From positions 1-44,974 of the forward strand of contig CAJXKO010000012.1 in the NCBI GenBank assembly GCA_913055845.1: DNA of 44,974 nt, read 5' to 3'. Source of the stretch: an uncultured Bacteroidota bacterium (GTDB lineage Bacteria > Bacteroidota > Rhodothermia > Rhodothermales > Salinibacteraceae). Position numbers and translations under genes: made by a program. A model generated the notes under the pieces. The model searched no databases. It saw only the letters and a list, made by a program, of their open reading frames with translations, and was not told the origin of the DNA. Every line of letters begins with the position of its first letter. The first letter of the stretch is position 1. Below are positions 7,584 to 15,183 of this stretch, piece after piece.

Positions 7584-8492
7584 TCACGCCACGGTTACGT
7601 CCAGTAACGCGTCGAACGCCGAGAGGACCCGCTGGCGCACCGGCGACCGCTCGTCCATGGCCGTCAGGGGGAGGCGCACATGCGGCTCCATCCGCCCAAG
7701 AGCAGCGCACACGTCCTTGATGGGGATCGGGTTGGTTTCCAGGAAGCAGGCCCGCATGGCCGGCAGGAGTTCCGTGTGCCGCCGTCGGGCTGTCTCGAAG
7801 TCGCCGGCGAGCGCCGCCGCTACGAGGTCGCAGAACGGTTCGGGGACCGCGTTGCTGATAACCGAAACAGCCCCGTCGCCCCCCATCGCCACGAGGGGAA
7901 GCGTCATTTCGTCGTCCCCTGAGTACACGCCAAAGCCGTCCGGTCGGTGGGCGAGAAGATCACTGAGCTGGTTCACTTCCCCCGAAGCCTCCTTAATGCC
8001 CGCCACCTGCGGTACGTCTTCGGCTAGGTGCAGGGCCGTCTCGGGCGCAATATTAAAACTTGTGCGGCCGGGGACGTTGTAGAGGAGGATGGGGGCATCG
8101 GCGGCGTCGGCGATGGTTTTGACGTGGGCGGCGAAGCCGGCCTGGGAGGGCTTGTTGTAGTAGGGGCCTACGACCAAAAGCGCGTCGGCACCCGCCGCCA
8201 CGGCTGCCTCCGAAAAGGCCACACTCTGGTCGGTATTGTTCGTCCCCGTGCCTACAATCACTGGCACCCGCCCGTCTGTCGTATCCACGGCCCAGTCCAC
8301 GAGCCGGCGCCGCTCGTCGTCCGTAACCGTGGGATTCTCGCCGGTGGTGCCCAGCACCACGAGGGCCGACACGCCGCCCTCAATTTGGTGGTCGATGAGG
8401 CGACGAAAGCCGGCTTCGTCGAGCGTGTCGTCGGCGGTGAAGGGGGTAACCAGCGCGGGGGCAACGCCACGGAAGAGAAGGTCGTCAGACAT
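7584..8492 (-). CDS. dapA: 4-hydroxy-tetrahydrodipicolinate synthase
   Basis: This 302-residue protein is typical of DapA. GTTGE (48-52) forms the pyruvate site. Tyr138 in LLYNVPGRT is the conserved catalytic tyrosine, and Lys167 in AGIKEAS is the Schiff-base lysine. It condenses pyruvate with aspartate semialdehyde, the first committed step toward diaminopimelate and lysine. The start at 8490-8492 (MSDDLLFRGVAPALVTPF) fits the family; an upstream extension in frame has no family features. It follows dapB on the same strand after 50 bases, forming a dapB-dapA unit. Confidence 0.96.
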   Translation of the reverse strand: MSDDLLFRGVAPALVTPFTADDTLDEAGFRRLIDHQIEGGVSALVVLGTTGENPTVTDDERRRLVDWAVDTTDGRVPVIVGTGTNNTDQSVAFSEAAVAAGADALLVVGPYYNKPSQAGFAAHVKTIADAADAPILLYNVPGRTSFNIAPETALHLAEDVPQVAGIKEASGEVNQLSDLLAHRPDGFGVYSGDDEMTLPLVAMGGDGAVSVISNAVPEPFCDLVAAALAGDFETARRRHTELLPAMRACFLETNPIPIKDVCAALGRMEPHVRLPLTAMDERSPVRQRVLSAFDALLDVTVA

Positions 8493-8542
8493 AAAACGGT
8501 AGAGGAGGAAGGTGGGAGGGAGTGCGAATGGGGGCGTTCGTG

Positions 8543-9283
8543 TCAGTCGTTGAGCCAGTCGTCCAGCACGTCGTCCAGCGTGAACAACCCCGTGCGTCCG
8601 TGTAGCCACTCCGCTGCCCGCAGGGCACCCATCGCGAACCCACGGCGGTTTTTGGCACGGTGGCGCAGCGCAATGCGGTCGTACGGGCTATCGAATCCAA
8701 CGGTGTGCTCGCCAAAGGTGGTGCCGGTTCGGGTGGAACTTACGTGCACCGTCTCGGGGTCAATGCGCTGGTGTTGTGTCTCCGGATCGATGTGGGTTTT
8801 TCGATCGAGGCCCTCCACCAACTGCTCAGCGAGCATCTGGGCCGTGCCGCTTGGGCTATCGGCCTTTTGCGTATGGTGCATCTCGTGAACGAACGCGTCG
8901 TAGTCGTCGAGAGCGTTCATGAGCGCTGTCGCGCGGTCCACCGCCCGCGAGAGGACCGCCACGCCGATCGAAAAGTTGGGGGCGTACAGCACGCTGGCTT
9001 TGTGCTGCTCCACGAGGCGCTCCACCTCGTCGAGGGCGTCGTACCAGCCCGTGGTGCCCATTACCACCGGAAGGCCCCACTCGCAGTAGCGCCGGAGGTG
9101 CGGGACCGCCAGGCGCGGCAGCGAGAAGTCGATCGCCAGGTCCACCTCGGACACCGTGGAGGGAGACGTCTCCAAGAAGGGGCGATCCGAGTGGAAACGA
9201 GTTGTGACTTGGTGGGGACTATCGGCGGCCACCGTGGCTACAGCCTGTCCCATCTGGCCGGTGCCCGTGAGTGCGAGCTTCAT
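8543..9283 (-). CDS. dapB: 4-hydroxy-tetrahydrodipicolinate reductase
   Basis: This 246-residue protein starts MKLALTGTGQMGQAV, the Rossmann nucleotide-binding loop. It has VMGTTGW (74-80), APNFSIGV (101-108), and the catalytic block EMHHTQKADSPSGTA (134-148) with His136/His137 and Lys140. DapB reduces the DapA product with NAD(P)H. The start at 9281-9283 places the glycine-rich loop at the normal distance from the N-terminus. It is the first gene of the dapB-dapA pair. Upstream lie about 190 bases shared with the divergent tRNA-Ala. Confidence 0.96.
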   Translation of the reverse strand: MKLALTGTGQMGQAVATVAADSPHQVTTRFHSDRPFLETSPSTVSEVDLAIDFSLPRLAVPHLRRYCEWGLPVVMGTTGWYDALDEVERLVEQHKASVLYAPNFSIGVAVLSRAVDRATALMNALDDYDAFVHEMHHTQKADSPSGTAQMLAEQLVEGLDRKTHIDPETQHQRIDPETVHVSSTRTGTTFGEHTVGFDSPYDRIALRHRAKNRRGFAMGALRAAEWLHGRTGLFTLDDVLDDWLND

Positions 9284-9463
9284 AGGAGTGGGAGAACGAG
9301 AATGTGGGAGTAGCAACAGACAACTTCCTATACGATGGATCGGGGACGCATGTTATGTCTGCGACACGGGACGCTTCCGTGGAGGGCGCAGACAAATTCG
9401 ATGAAACGGAAGTGGGGGGCGCGTGTCCGGGAACGCGCTGACCGCCCAAAAGTAGACGATACG

Positions 9464-9471
9464 CACATTTG
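9464..9471 (+). promoter_or_regulatory. Candidate -7 element for tRNA-Ala
   Basis: CACATTTG ends six bases before the tRNA and fits the nAnnTTTG part of the Bacteroidota sigma-A -7 consensus TAnnTTTG. I see no matching -33 TTTG at the expected distance, so this is weak. Confidence 0.3.
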
Positions 9472-9476
9472 GACAC

Positions 9477-9549
<73 letters not shown>

Positions 9550-9554
9550 CTTTT

Positions 9555-9612
9555 AGATGCCCCGAGCCGTGACCCTCCCCCCGCCCCGCGGCTCTGGGGC
9601 ATCTATTCTTTT
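9555..9612 (+). terminator. Intrinsic terminator after tRNA-Ala
   Basis: AGATGCCCC-GAGCCG (9555-9569) pairs with CGGCTCTGGGGCATCT (9589-9604) with a single bulge. The loop is C-rich and a T-rich tail follows (9605-9612). It starts five bases after the tRNA. Confidence 0.85.
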
Positions 9613-9847
9613 GCCATCTCCAACCTGCCGTCTCCTACGCTACCGGTCCTTTCGGAGCCTGGCGGAGACGGGCTGAGTCGACACGAGTGGCGGGCGAATC
9701 AGTGCAGGGATCCGTCAGGAAAATGGACAGGAGAGCTGGGCACCTCGGACTTGTACTACAGGCCGTTCGGGGATATATTTCTCTCCATGGACGAGCAGGT
9801 CCACGGGACATCTGTCTCGAGGTTGAGCACCGATTGCCTTCGTCAGC

Positions 9848-10585
9848 ATGGTCCTCCCCGGATGGTCTCAGCTTGTGCGCTCCCTGCACCCAGCGTGGCG
9901 GAAGGAGCGGCGTGTGCTCCAGGCGTGTGAGGCTGCGTTCAAAGAAGGAGAGTACACGCTCGTGCGCATTCACATCAGCACGAGCCGGCCGTCTCTCACG
10001 GACGTCCTACCATGGTCGTCCGGGTTTCTAGAGACCCCTAAGTACTTTACCTACGACCTCGAGACCGAGGGAGAGCCTGACTTTTCGGGGATGAGCCGCG
10101 CGGAACGAAGAATTGTGCGCCGCTATCTCCGTCGCAATGCGGATCACGTCCGGCACCACGGTCGACAGCCTGTTCGTCCGGCGCGCACTCCACAGCGGGA
10201 GACTGAGGAAATATCCTCTCCCTCTGAGGGGGCGGCTCATTCCGAGATGGAAGCCCAAACGGGCTCCCCTGAGGCGACGGAGGAGAATGTACTCCAGGCG
10301 CCTGTCACCCTCAAGGGACGGGCCTTATGGTTCGGGAAAATTGCGCTGCGCACGAATAAGATCGTGGTCTCCGGGTGGACGTGGAGGGGCCCGATAACCC
10401 AGGCCATTCCACTCCGCGATATTTTGATGTTTGAGACCTGGGCCGAACGGGAGGGGAGTAACTTTCGGGTCGAACTCAATGACGGAGCGCCCATCCGGGG
10501 GCGAATTCGAGAAGGAATTGGGCTCTGGGAGGCGCAACTGGACACCGATGAACGGGTGGATTTGAGACGGCGGGTCGACTACTAG
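9848..10585 (+). CDS. Unknown soluble protein with basic N-terminal half and beta-rich C-terminal domain
   Basis: I do not recognise this 245-residue protein. Residues 1-110 are rich in Arg, Lys and Trp (SQLVRSLHPAWRKER). A low-complexity linker (about 110-150) is rich in Ser, Glu and Pro. Residues 150-245 alternate hydrophobic and polar residues (GRALWFGKIALRTNKIVVSGW, then IPLRDILMFETW and FRVELNDGAPIRGRI), which suggests a small beta-barrel resembling PH/GRAM-like folds. No signal peptide or membrane helix is seen. It stands alone between the tRNA-Ala terminator and a convergent membrane-protein gene. Confidence 0.65.
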   Translation: MVLPGWSQLVRSLHPAWRKERRVLQACEAAFKEGEYTLVRIHISTSRPSLTDVLPWSSGFLETPKYFTYDLETEGEPDFSGMSRAERRIVRRYLRRNADHVRHHGRQPVRPARTPQRETEEISSPSEGAAHSEMEAQTGSPEATEENVLQAPVTLKGRALWFGKIALRTNKIVVSGWTWRGPITQAIPLRDILMFETWAEREGSNFRVELNDGAPIRGRIREGIGLWEAQLDTDERVDLRRRVDY

Positions 10586-10634
10586 TCAGCCGCCAAGTCC
10601 GTCGGTGCTCCGATCCCTTTCCCAGAAGCCATCG

Positions 10635-11264
10635 TTAGAATCCGAGGATGCTTGCGGTCGTGGTCAACCCAATGGCCAGAAAGTAGAGCACCGAAATGGG
10701 CACGTGAACCCACCACCGATCGGTCAGGATGAGAGTCCCGATAAACACGATCGATACGCCGTTCGTCAAGAGTTCCTGCTCGTTGACCCCGAAGCCTTCG
10801 CTGAGCGCTCGCGCCGTCTGACTCCCGATCTGGCTCATGACGATAAAGCCGATGAACGTCCCGAAAAACCATCGGCGATGCGAGGCCGAGAAGTAAAATG
10901 CCCTCAAGTCCAGCGGGGCCTGCGTAGTTGGCGTCTCGACGGAGCCCCCATCAGCGTTTTTCGGTGCCTGGGACCTTTCCCACTCCGGGTCCGGCAGCGC
11001 AAATGCGCAGGTCAGATATAGAAGCAAAAACGTCAGGAGGTACGCGATGAAAAACGCCGGGGTCGCTCCCGTGAGAAACGAGAAGGAGTTCCACCAAATC
11101 TGGACAGCAAGGAGAAACGTGGTGGCGGCCCAGAGGAGAGGAAGCCAATGCCAGTCGACCCTCCGCCGGGGACGGACCAGTTCGCGTAGGCTCTGCGCTA
11201 GGTCCGTCAGACCGAGGCCGACGATGATTGAAAGCAGAGCAGCGATGTACTCAGGCTGAGACAT
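10635..11264 (-). CDS. Unknown multi-pass membrane protein
   Basis: This 209-residue protein starts MSQPEYIAALLSIIVGLGLTD and has about six hydrophobic segments: near 5-22, 40-60, 67-90, 128-145, 158-176 and 183-205. A polar linker near 95-120 (ERSQAPKNADGGSVET) separates two groups of three. I do not recognise a family. ATG 11262-11264 puts the first helix at the N-terminus; the frame extends 12 codons further without support. Nothing nearby suggests a function. Confidence 0.7.
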   Translation of the reverse strand: MSQPEYIAALLSIIVGLGLTDLAQSLRELVRPRRRVDWHWLPLLWAATTFLLAVQIWWNSFSFLTGATPAFFIAYLLTFLLLYLTCAFALPDPEWERSQAPKNADGGSVETPTTQAPLDLRAFYFSASHRRWFFGTFIGFIVMSQIGSQTARALSEGFGVNEQELLTNGVSIVFIGTLILTDRWWVHVPISVLYFLAIGLTTTASILGF

Positions 11265-11660
11265 GGTACAAGGGAGCGTGCGGAATCGGTGGATGTGCAC
11301 GACAATACTTGAGCCACCGCCGAGGTACGTTCCCTCGGGCTAGCGAAAAGAACTCCTCGACCTGTTGAGCCGTCCATTGGTGCGTCCCTCGGGGGGAAGG
11401 AAACAGGTACGGCCTCCCTCACAGGGGAGATTGCGACCGTCCGCAAGATGATCATCGCGGGGCGAGACTGTCCGGTTACAGACCAGCTCTGAGGAAGCCC
11501 TAACCTTCCAATTCAGAGTAATCCCCAGTTGCAATGCTGTATCGGAGGGGCTTAGGTCACCATGAGTGGCCAGCGGCTTCTTCGACGTAGAGACCGGTCG
11601 GGATTTGCACAGTCATTGTAGAGAAGAACGGGACGGTTCGAGAGCCACCCGATGCATTTG
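11265..11660. other. Intergenic stretch without a supported gene
   Basis: About 400 bases lie between the membrane-protein gene start and the tmRNA terminator. Short open frames on both strands show no family character, repeats or RNA-like pairing that I can support. It may hold the promoter of the membrane-protein gene. Confidence 0.5.
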
Positions 11661-11703
11661 GCCCAAAACAAAAACCCCGTAAGCCGTTGGGCCTACGGGG
11701 TTT
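11661..11703 (-). terminator. Intrinsic terminator of tmRNA
   Basis: AAACCCCGTA (11672-11681) and TACGGGGTTT (11694-11703) form a perfect ten-pair stem with a 12-base loop. On the minus strand it runs into TTTTTGTTTTGG, just downstream of the tmRNA 3' end. Confidence 0.88.
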
Positions 11704-11718
11704 GGCGGGACAGCGTAG

Positions 11719-12084
11719 TGGAGATGCCGGGAGTCGAACCCGGGTCCGCGTAGCCGCACAAGTCGAGCCTCTACGTGCGTAGTGAATGTATTGGCAGTTC
11801 ACGCCGACCGTTTGCCCATTCACGAGGCCAGGCCGCCGTTGAGGCTGATTGAGGTTCGCCGATCCGTCCCCAGCCGGAGAACGTAGCGGCTACACCCTTT
11901 TTGTCGATGTCCTACGCTCCCCAAGGGTCAGGAGCGACGTAGGACAGATGGGGGCTGTTACGCCGCCATCGCGTACGAATAATCGTCCGCAGTTGCGAGT
12001 TCCTGACAGGATTTACGAGCGTACCAGGAAGCTCGGCAAGACAGCCCGCTGCACGTTACTACGCGTCGAAGCCGTGTCATCCCC
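11719..12084 (-). ncRNA. ssrA: tmRNA (SsrA), tag ADDYSYAMAA
   Basis: The 5' end GGGGATG (12084-12078) pairs with the 3' end CATCTCC (11726-11720) to form the tRNA-like acceptor stem. The 3' T arm reads CCGGGTTCGACTCCCGG, typical of tmRNA. Near the 5' end the minus strand reads GGCTTCGACGCG. A coding stretch at 11958-11990 reads ADDYSYAMAA followed by TAA, a canonical degradation tag ending in AMAA. tmRNA with SmpB rescues stalled ribosomes and tags the nascent chain. The 3' CCA is not encoded (CTA follows the discriminator A), so it must be added after transcription. From memory the tag matches Salinibacter. Confidence 0.95.
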
Positions 12085-12281
12085 AAATGTGAAAGAGCAG
12101 TGCGTCAAATTCTGACCGACGCATCGTTTAAGACGTGATCTCCCCGTCGATGTTCCGTAGTCGTGAGCCCTACGTGACCCGGGCTTTTCAGGCGATTTCC
12201 CATAAACAAGCGACGGTGCCACGTGTAGATGGAATGCCTCTACGCAGTTGCCGTCTTTTCGCTGCTCAATACGCCTTCCTG

Positions 12282-13124
12282 ATGTCTTCGTCTCCGCCCG
12301 AGTCTGCCGACAAGATCTACGAACCCCAGTTCGCCGAATCCGCCGAACGATTGGAGGCATACGCCGATTTTGTGGCGATTGTGAAGCAATTGCGCCGCGA
12401 TTGTCCGTGGGACCGGGAGCAGACCCACGAATCGGTGAAACATCTCCTCATTGAAGAGGCCTACGAGGTCGTGGAAGCCGTTGATGAGCGAGACTGGGGA
12501 GCCCTGACGGAGGAACTAGGCGATGTGTTTCTGCACGTGCTCTTCCACGCGACCATGGGAGAAGAACAGGATCGATTTACGCTGGCAGATGTCATCGAGG
12601 CGGAGACGGACAAGCTTGTACGCCGTCATCCGCACGTTTTTGGCGACGAGGCGGCCAGCGATTCGGAGACGGTGGCGGCCTCGTGGGAAGAAATCAAGCA
12701 ACAGGAGAAGGATGGGGAAGGGGAAGCCTCAGTGCTCGATGGGGTACCGCCCCAACTCCCGGCGCTGCTCCGGGCCCAGCGGGTCCAGGAAAAAGCTGCG
12801 GGAGTAGGTTTTGAGTTTCCTGACCGTGGGGAGGCTTGGGAGAAGGTGCAGGAAGAGCTCAGAGAGTTTCGGGAGACCATTGAGGAGGGCGACTGTCCCG
12901 ACCGGCAGGAGGAAGAGCTTGGCGATCTCCTATTTGCACTAGTCAACTATGCCCGCTACGCCGGACTCAATCCCGAAAATGCGCTCCGCGAGGGCGTCGA
13001 TGGGTTCAGTGACCGCTTTCAGCAGGTGGAGCGCCGCCTGGCAGATCGTGGGGTTTCCATCGACGAGGCAGACCTCTCGGAGGTGCGTCGGCTCTGGGCG
13101 ACGACGAACGGCGCAGAGGGGTAG
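12282..13124 (+). CDS. mazG: Nucleoside triphosphate pyrophosphohydrolase MazG
   Basis: This 280-residue protein has two MazG domains, the usual length for the E. coli-type enzyme. The N-terminal domain has CPWDREQTHESVKHLLIEEAYE with the metal-binding residues Glu58, Glu59 and Glu62, then Glu78 and Asp81 in TEELGD. The second domain carries KVQEELREFRE and EEELGDLLFALVNYAR. MazG hydrolyses NTPs to NMP and pyrophosphate, cleaning nucleotide pools and modulating ppGpp responses. I chose ATG 12282 (MSSSPPESADK); a further upstream extension is open but unlike the family. The gene is divergent from tmRNA with about 200 bases between. Confidence 0.93.
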   Translation: MSSSPPESADKIYEPQFAESAERLEAYADFVAIVKQLRRDCPWDREQTHESVKHLLIEEAYEVVEAVDERDWGALTEELGDVFLHVLFHATMGEEQDRFTLADVIEAETDKLVRRHPHVFGDEAASDSETVAASWEEIKQQEKDGEGEASVLDGVPPQLPALLRAQRVQEKAAGVGFEFPDRGEAWEKVQEELREFRETIEEGDCPDRQEEELGDLLFALVNYARYAGLNPENALREGVDGFSDRFQQVERRLADRGVSIDEADLSEVRRLWATTNGAEG

Positions 13125-13232
13125 AGCGGTCCGTCTGCTCGAATGTGTCCTGGGGGGCGGACCCTCGTAGCAAGAGAGTGTCAACTACCGCCCGCATCGT
13201 GCGTTTGAGAGGCCCGGAGCGATCTTTCTCCA

Positions 13233-14363
13233 ATGCCCCCCGTGCTCATGCACACCGTCGTCGAGTCCATTGCCACCGGCAACCCGCCGCTCCGCAAGCC
13301 CCAGCCGGAAGCGGCCGAGTTTATGCAACAGATTGAGCGGCTCCCCGAACCCCTGCGGGCGCGGCTGCCGCGGCTCTACGAGCAATCGGCCATCGACTAC
13401 CGCTACTCCTGCGTGGGCGATTACGGCGAGGACGATCCAAGCGCCTTTGACTTCTTTCCCGAGAACTGGGCGCTGGAGCCAGCCCCTTCTACCCGAGAGC
13501 GCAACGAAAAATACCGCGAGGCGGCCATCCCCTTGGCCGAGGACGTGGCAGGCCGGGCGCTCGATGCGGCCGACACCACGGCGGACGACATCACGCACGT
13601 CATCGCCGTGAGCTGCACCGGCTTCTTTGCGCCGGGACTCGACATCGAGCTCGTAAAACGGCTTGGCCTCCCCGCCGATACGGAGCGCACCTTCATCGGC
13701 TTCATGGGGTGCTACGCGGCCTTCAACGCCCTGCGGGTGGCACATAGCTTCTGCCAGAGCCGGCCCGACGCCCGGGTGCTGGTGGTGTGTACTGAACTCT
13801 GTACGCTCCATTTTCAGATTGAGGACACCCTGGAAAGCGTCGTCGTGAACTCTCTCTTCTCCGACGGCGCGGCGGCTACTGTGCTTTCGGCCCGGTCCGG
13901 GCACGAGGCAACGGGGCGCCTCGCATACATCGATGGCCAGAGCCGGCTCGACGACGATTCGATGGAGGATATGACCTGGGCCATCGGCAACACGGGCTTT
14001 CTCATGGGGCTTTCTGCGCGGGTGCCGGACGTGATTGCCGACCACCTGCCCGGTTACATCGATGACCTGCTCCACGCCAACGATCGGGAGTCCGCGGACA
14101 TGGACTTCTGGGCCGTGCATCCTGGCGGACGGGCTGTGGTAGAACGGGCGCAGGAGGTGCTTGGTCTCGACCCGGACGACGTGCAGCCCAGCCTGGAAGT
14201 GCTCCGGCAGTACGGAAACATGAGTTCCCCCACCATCCTCTTCGTGCTCCAACGCATTCTCGAACGACAGGTGCAGGGCGACGGGGCCCCGCCGGATCGA
14301 GGGGTGGCGATGGCCTTTGGGCCGGGACTTACGATTGAAGGGGCGCTGTTTGAGCGGGTCTAG
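13233..14363 (+). CDS. Type III polyketide synthase (chalcone/stilbene synthase family)
   Basis: This 376-residue protein has the complete catalytic triad: Cys160 in GFMGCYAAFNALR, His296 in FWAVHPGG and Asn329 in YGNMSSPT. Further family motifs are AVSCTGFFAPGLD and SLFSDGAAA. Such homodimeric enzymes extend an acyl-CoA starter with malonyl-CoA and cyclise the product to pyrones, resorcinols or phloroglucinols; the starter cannot be read from sequence. In many bacteria a methyltransferase or oxidase gene follows. Here the next gene, 109 bases on, is a response regulator, so this PKS looks orphan. No signal peptide is seen; cytosolic. The start at 13233 (ATG) is normal for the family. Confidence 0.93.
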   Translation: MPPVLMHTVVESIATGNPPLRKPQPEAAEFMQQIERLPEPLRARLPRLYEQSAIDYRYSCVGDYGEDDPSAFDFFPENWALEPAPSTRERNEKYREAAIPLAEDVAGRALDAADTTADDITHVIAVSCTGFFAPGLDIELVKRLGLPADTERTFIGFMGCYAAFNALRVAHSFCQSRPDARVLVVCTELCTLHFQIEDTLESVVVNSLFSDGAAATVLSARSGHEATGRLAYIDGQSRLDDDSMEDMTWAIGNTGFLMGLSARVPDVIADHLPGYIDDLLHANDRESADMDFWAVHPGGRAVVERAQEVLGLDPDDVQPSLEVLRQYGNMSSPTILFVLQRILERQVQGDGAPPDRGVAMAFGPGLTIEGALFERV

Positions 14364-14472
14364 AAGGGGAGAGGGGCATTAGAGTTGAGTTAAAGCAGGT
14401 TCTTTGCGGGCACGACGGGGAATGGGGCGCCGTACAGAGGACCCCGCTGGTCGCAAACCGAATGCCAGATCG

Positions 14473-15183
14473 ATGAGTGCTGCCCCCCAGCTTCTCCTCG
14501 TAGAAGACGAGCCCGACGTTGCCTCCTTCGTCCAACAGGGCCTCAGCGAGGAGGGGTACGCAGTGGATTGGGTACAGGAGGGCCGGCGGGCGTTGGAGCA
14601 TATCCGGCAGACGTCGGTCGATCTCGTGCTGCTCGACATTCGCCTGCCGGATCTCTCGGGGATTGATGTGTGTGAACGTCTCCGGCTCCATCAGCCGGAC
14701 CTGCCGATTATGATGCTTACGGCGCTCGACGCGGTGGAGGATCGCGTGAAAGGCCTGCGTGCCGGGGCGGACGACTATCTCCCCAAGCCGTTCGCCTTCG
14801 ACGAGCTGCTGGCCCGCATTGAAGCACTGCTCCGGCGTGTGGAGCAGACGGACCGCACCGAAGTGTTGCGGGATGGACCGCTCGCGCTGGACCCGGCGGC
14901 CCAGACCTGCACGTACGAGGATGAAGAGGTATCCCTCACGCCCACGGAGTTCGACTTGCTCGCCTACCTCATGGCACGGCGTGGTCAGGCCTTGAGTCGA
15001 GACACCATCCACCGAGATGTTTGGGGCCACGAGTTCGATCGAGGCACCAACCTGATCGACGTGTACGTGAACTACGTCCGGCGGAAGCTCGATGACGTCG
15101 GGTGCCCTTCGCCCATCGAGACGGTGCGCGGCGTGGGGTACCGTTATACCTCCTGCACAGACGAAGAGGACTCGCGTGATTGA
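14473..15183 (+). CDS. OmpR-family response regulator (CusR/CopR-like)
   Basis: This 236-residue protein has a receiver domain with acidic pocket Glu11/Asp12, phospho-acceptor Asp55, Thr83 and Lys105 (LPKPF). A winged-helix DNA-binding domain follows, with [14 protein letters not shown], the recognition-helix region [15 protein letters not shown] and the wing VRGVGYRY. The start at 14473 puts the acidic pocket at the normal place. It overlaps the sensor kinase start by eight bases, so the pair is translationally coupled. The TolC-CusBA-type efflux genes begin 340 bases after the kinase, which suggests the pair controls metal export. The specific signal is unknown. Confidence 0.93.
   Translation: MSAAPQLLLVEDEPDVASFVQQGLSEEGYAVDWVQEGRRALEHIRQTSVDLVLLDIRLPDLSGIDVCERLRLHQPDLPIMMLTALDAVEDRVKGLRAGADDYLPKPFAFDELLARIEALLRRVEQTDRTEVLRDGPLALDPAAQTCTYEDEEVSLTPTEFDLLAYLMARRGQALSRDTIHRDVWGHEFDRGTNLIDVYVNYVRRKLDDVGCPSPIETVRGVGYRYTSCTDEEDSRD

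Noticed and set aside
11557-11823. Small minus-strand frame over the tmRNA 3' end
   Set aside because: It overlaps the tmRNA terminator and T arm, so it cannot be a separate gene of note.
12078-12091. CACATTTG at the tmRNA 5' end as a promoter box
   Set aside because: It overlaps the mature 5' end of the tmRNA, so a start site set by it would fall inside the RNA. Probably chance.
13185-14252. Minus-strand open frame (355 codons) opposite the polyketide synthase gene
   Set aside because: The plus strand encodes a complete enzyme with its triad. The antisense product has no family character.
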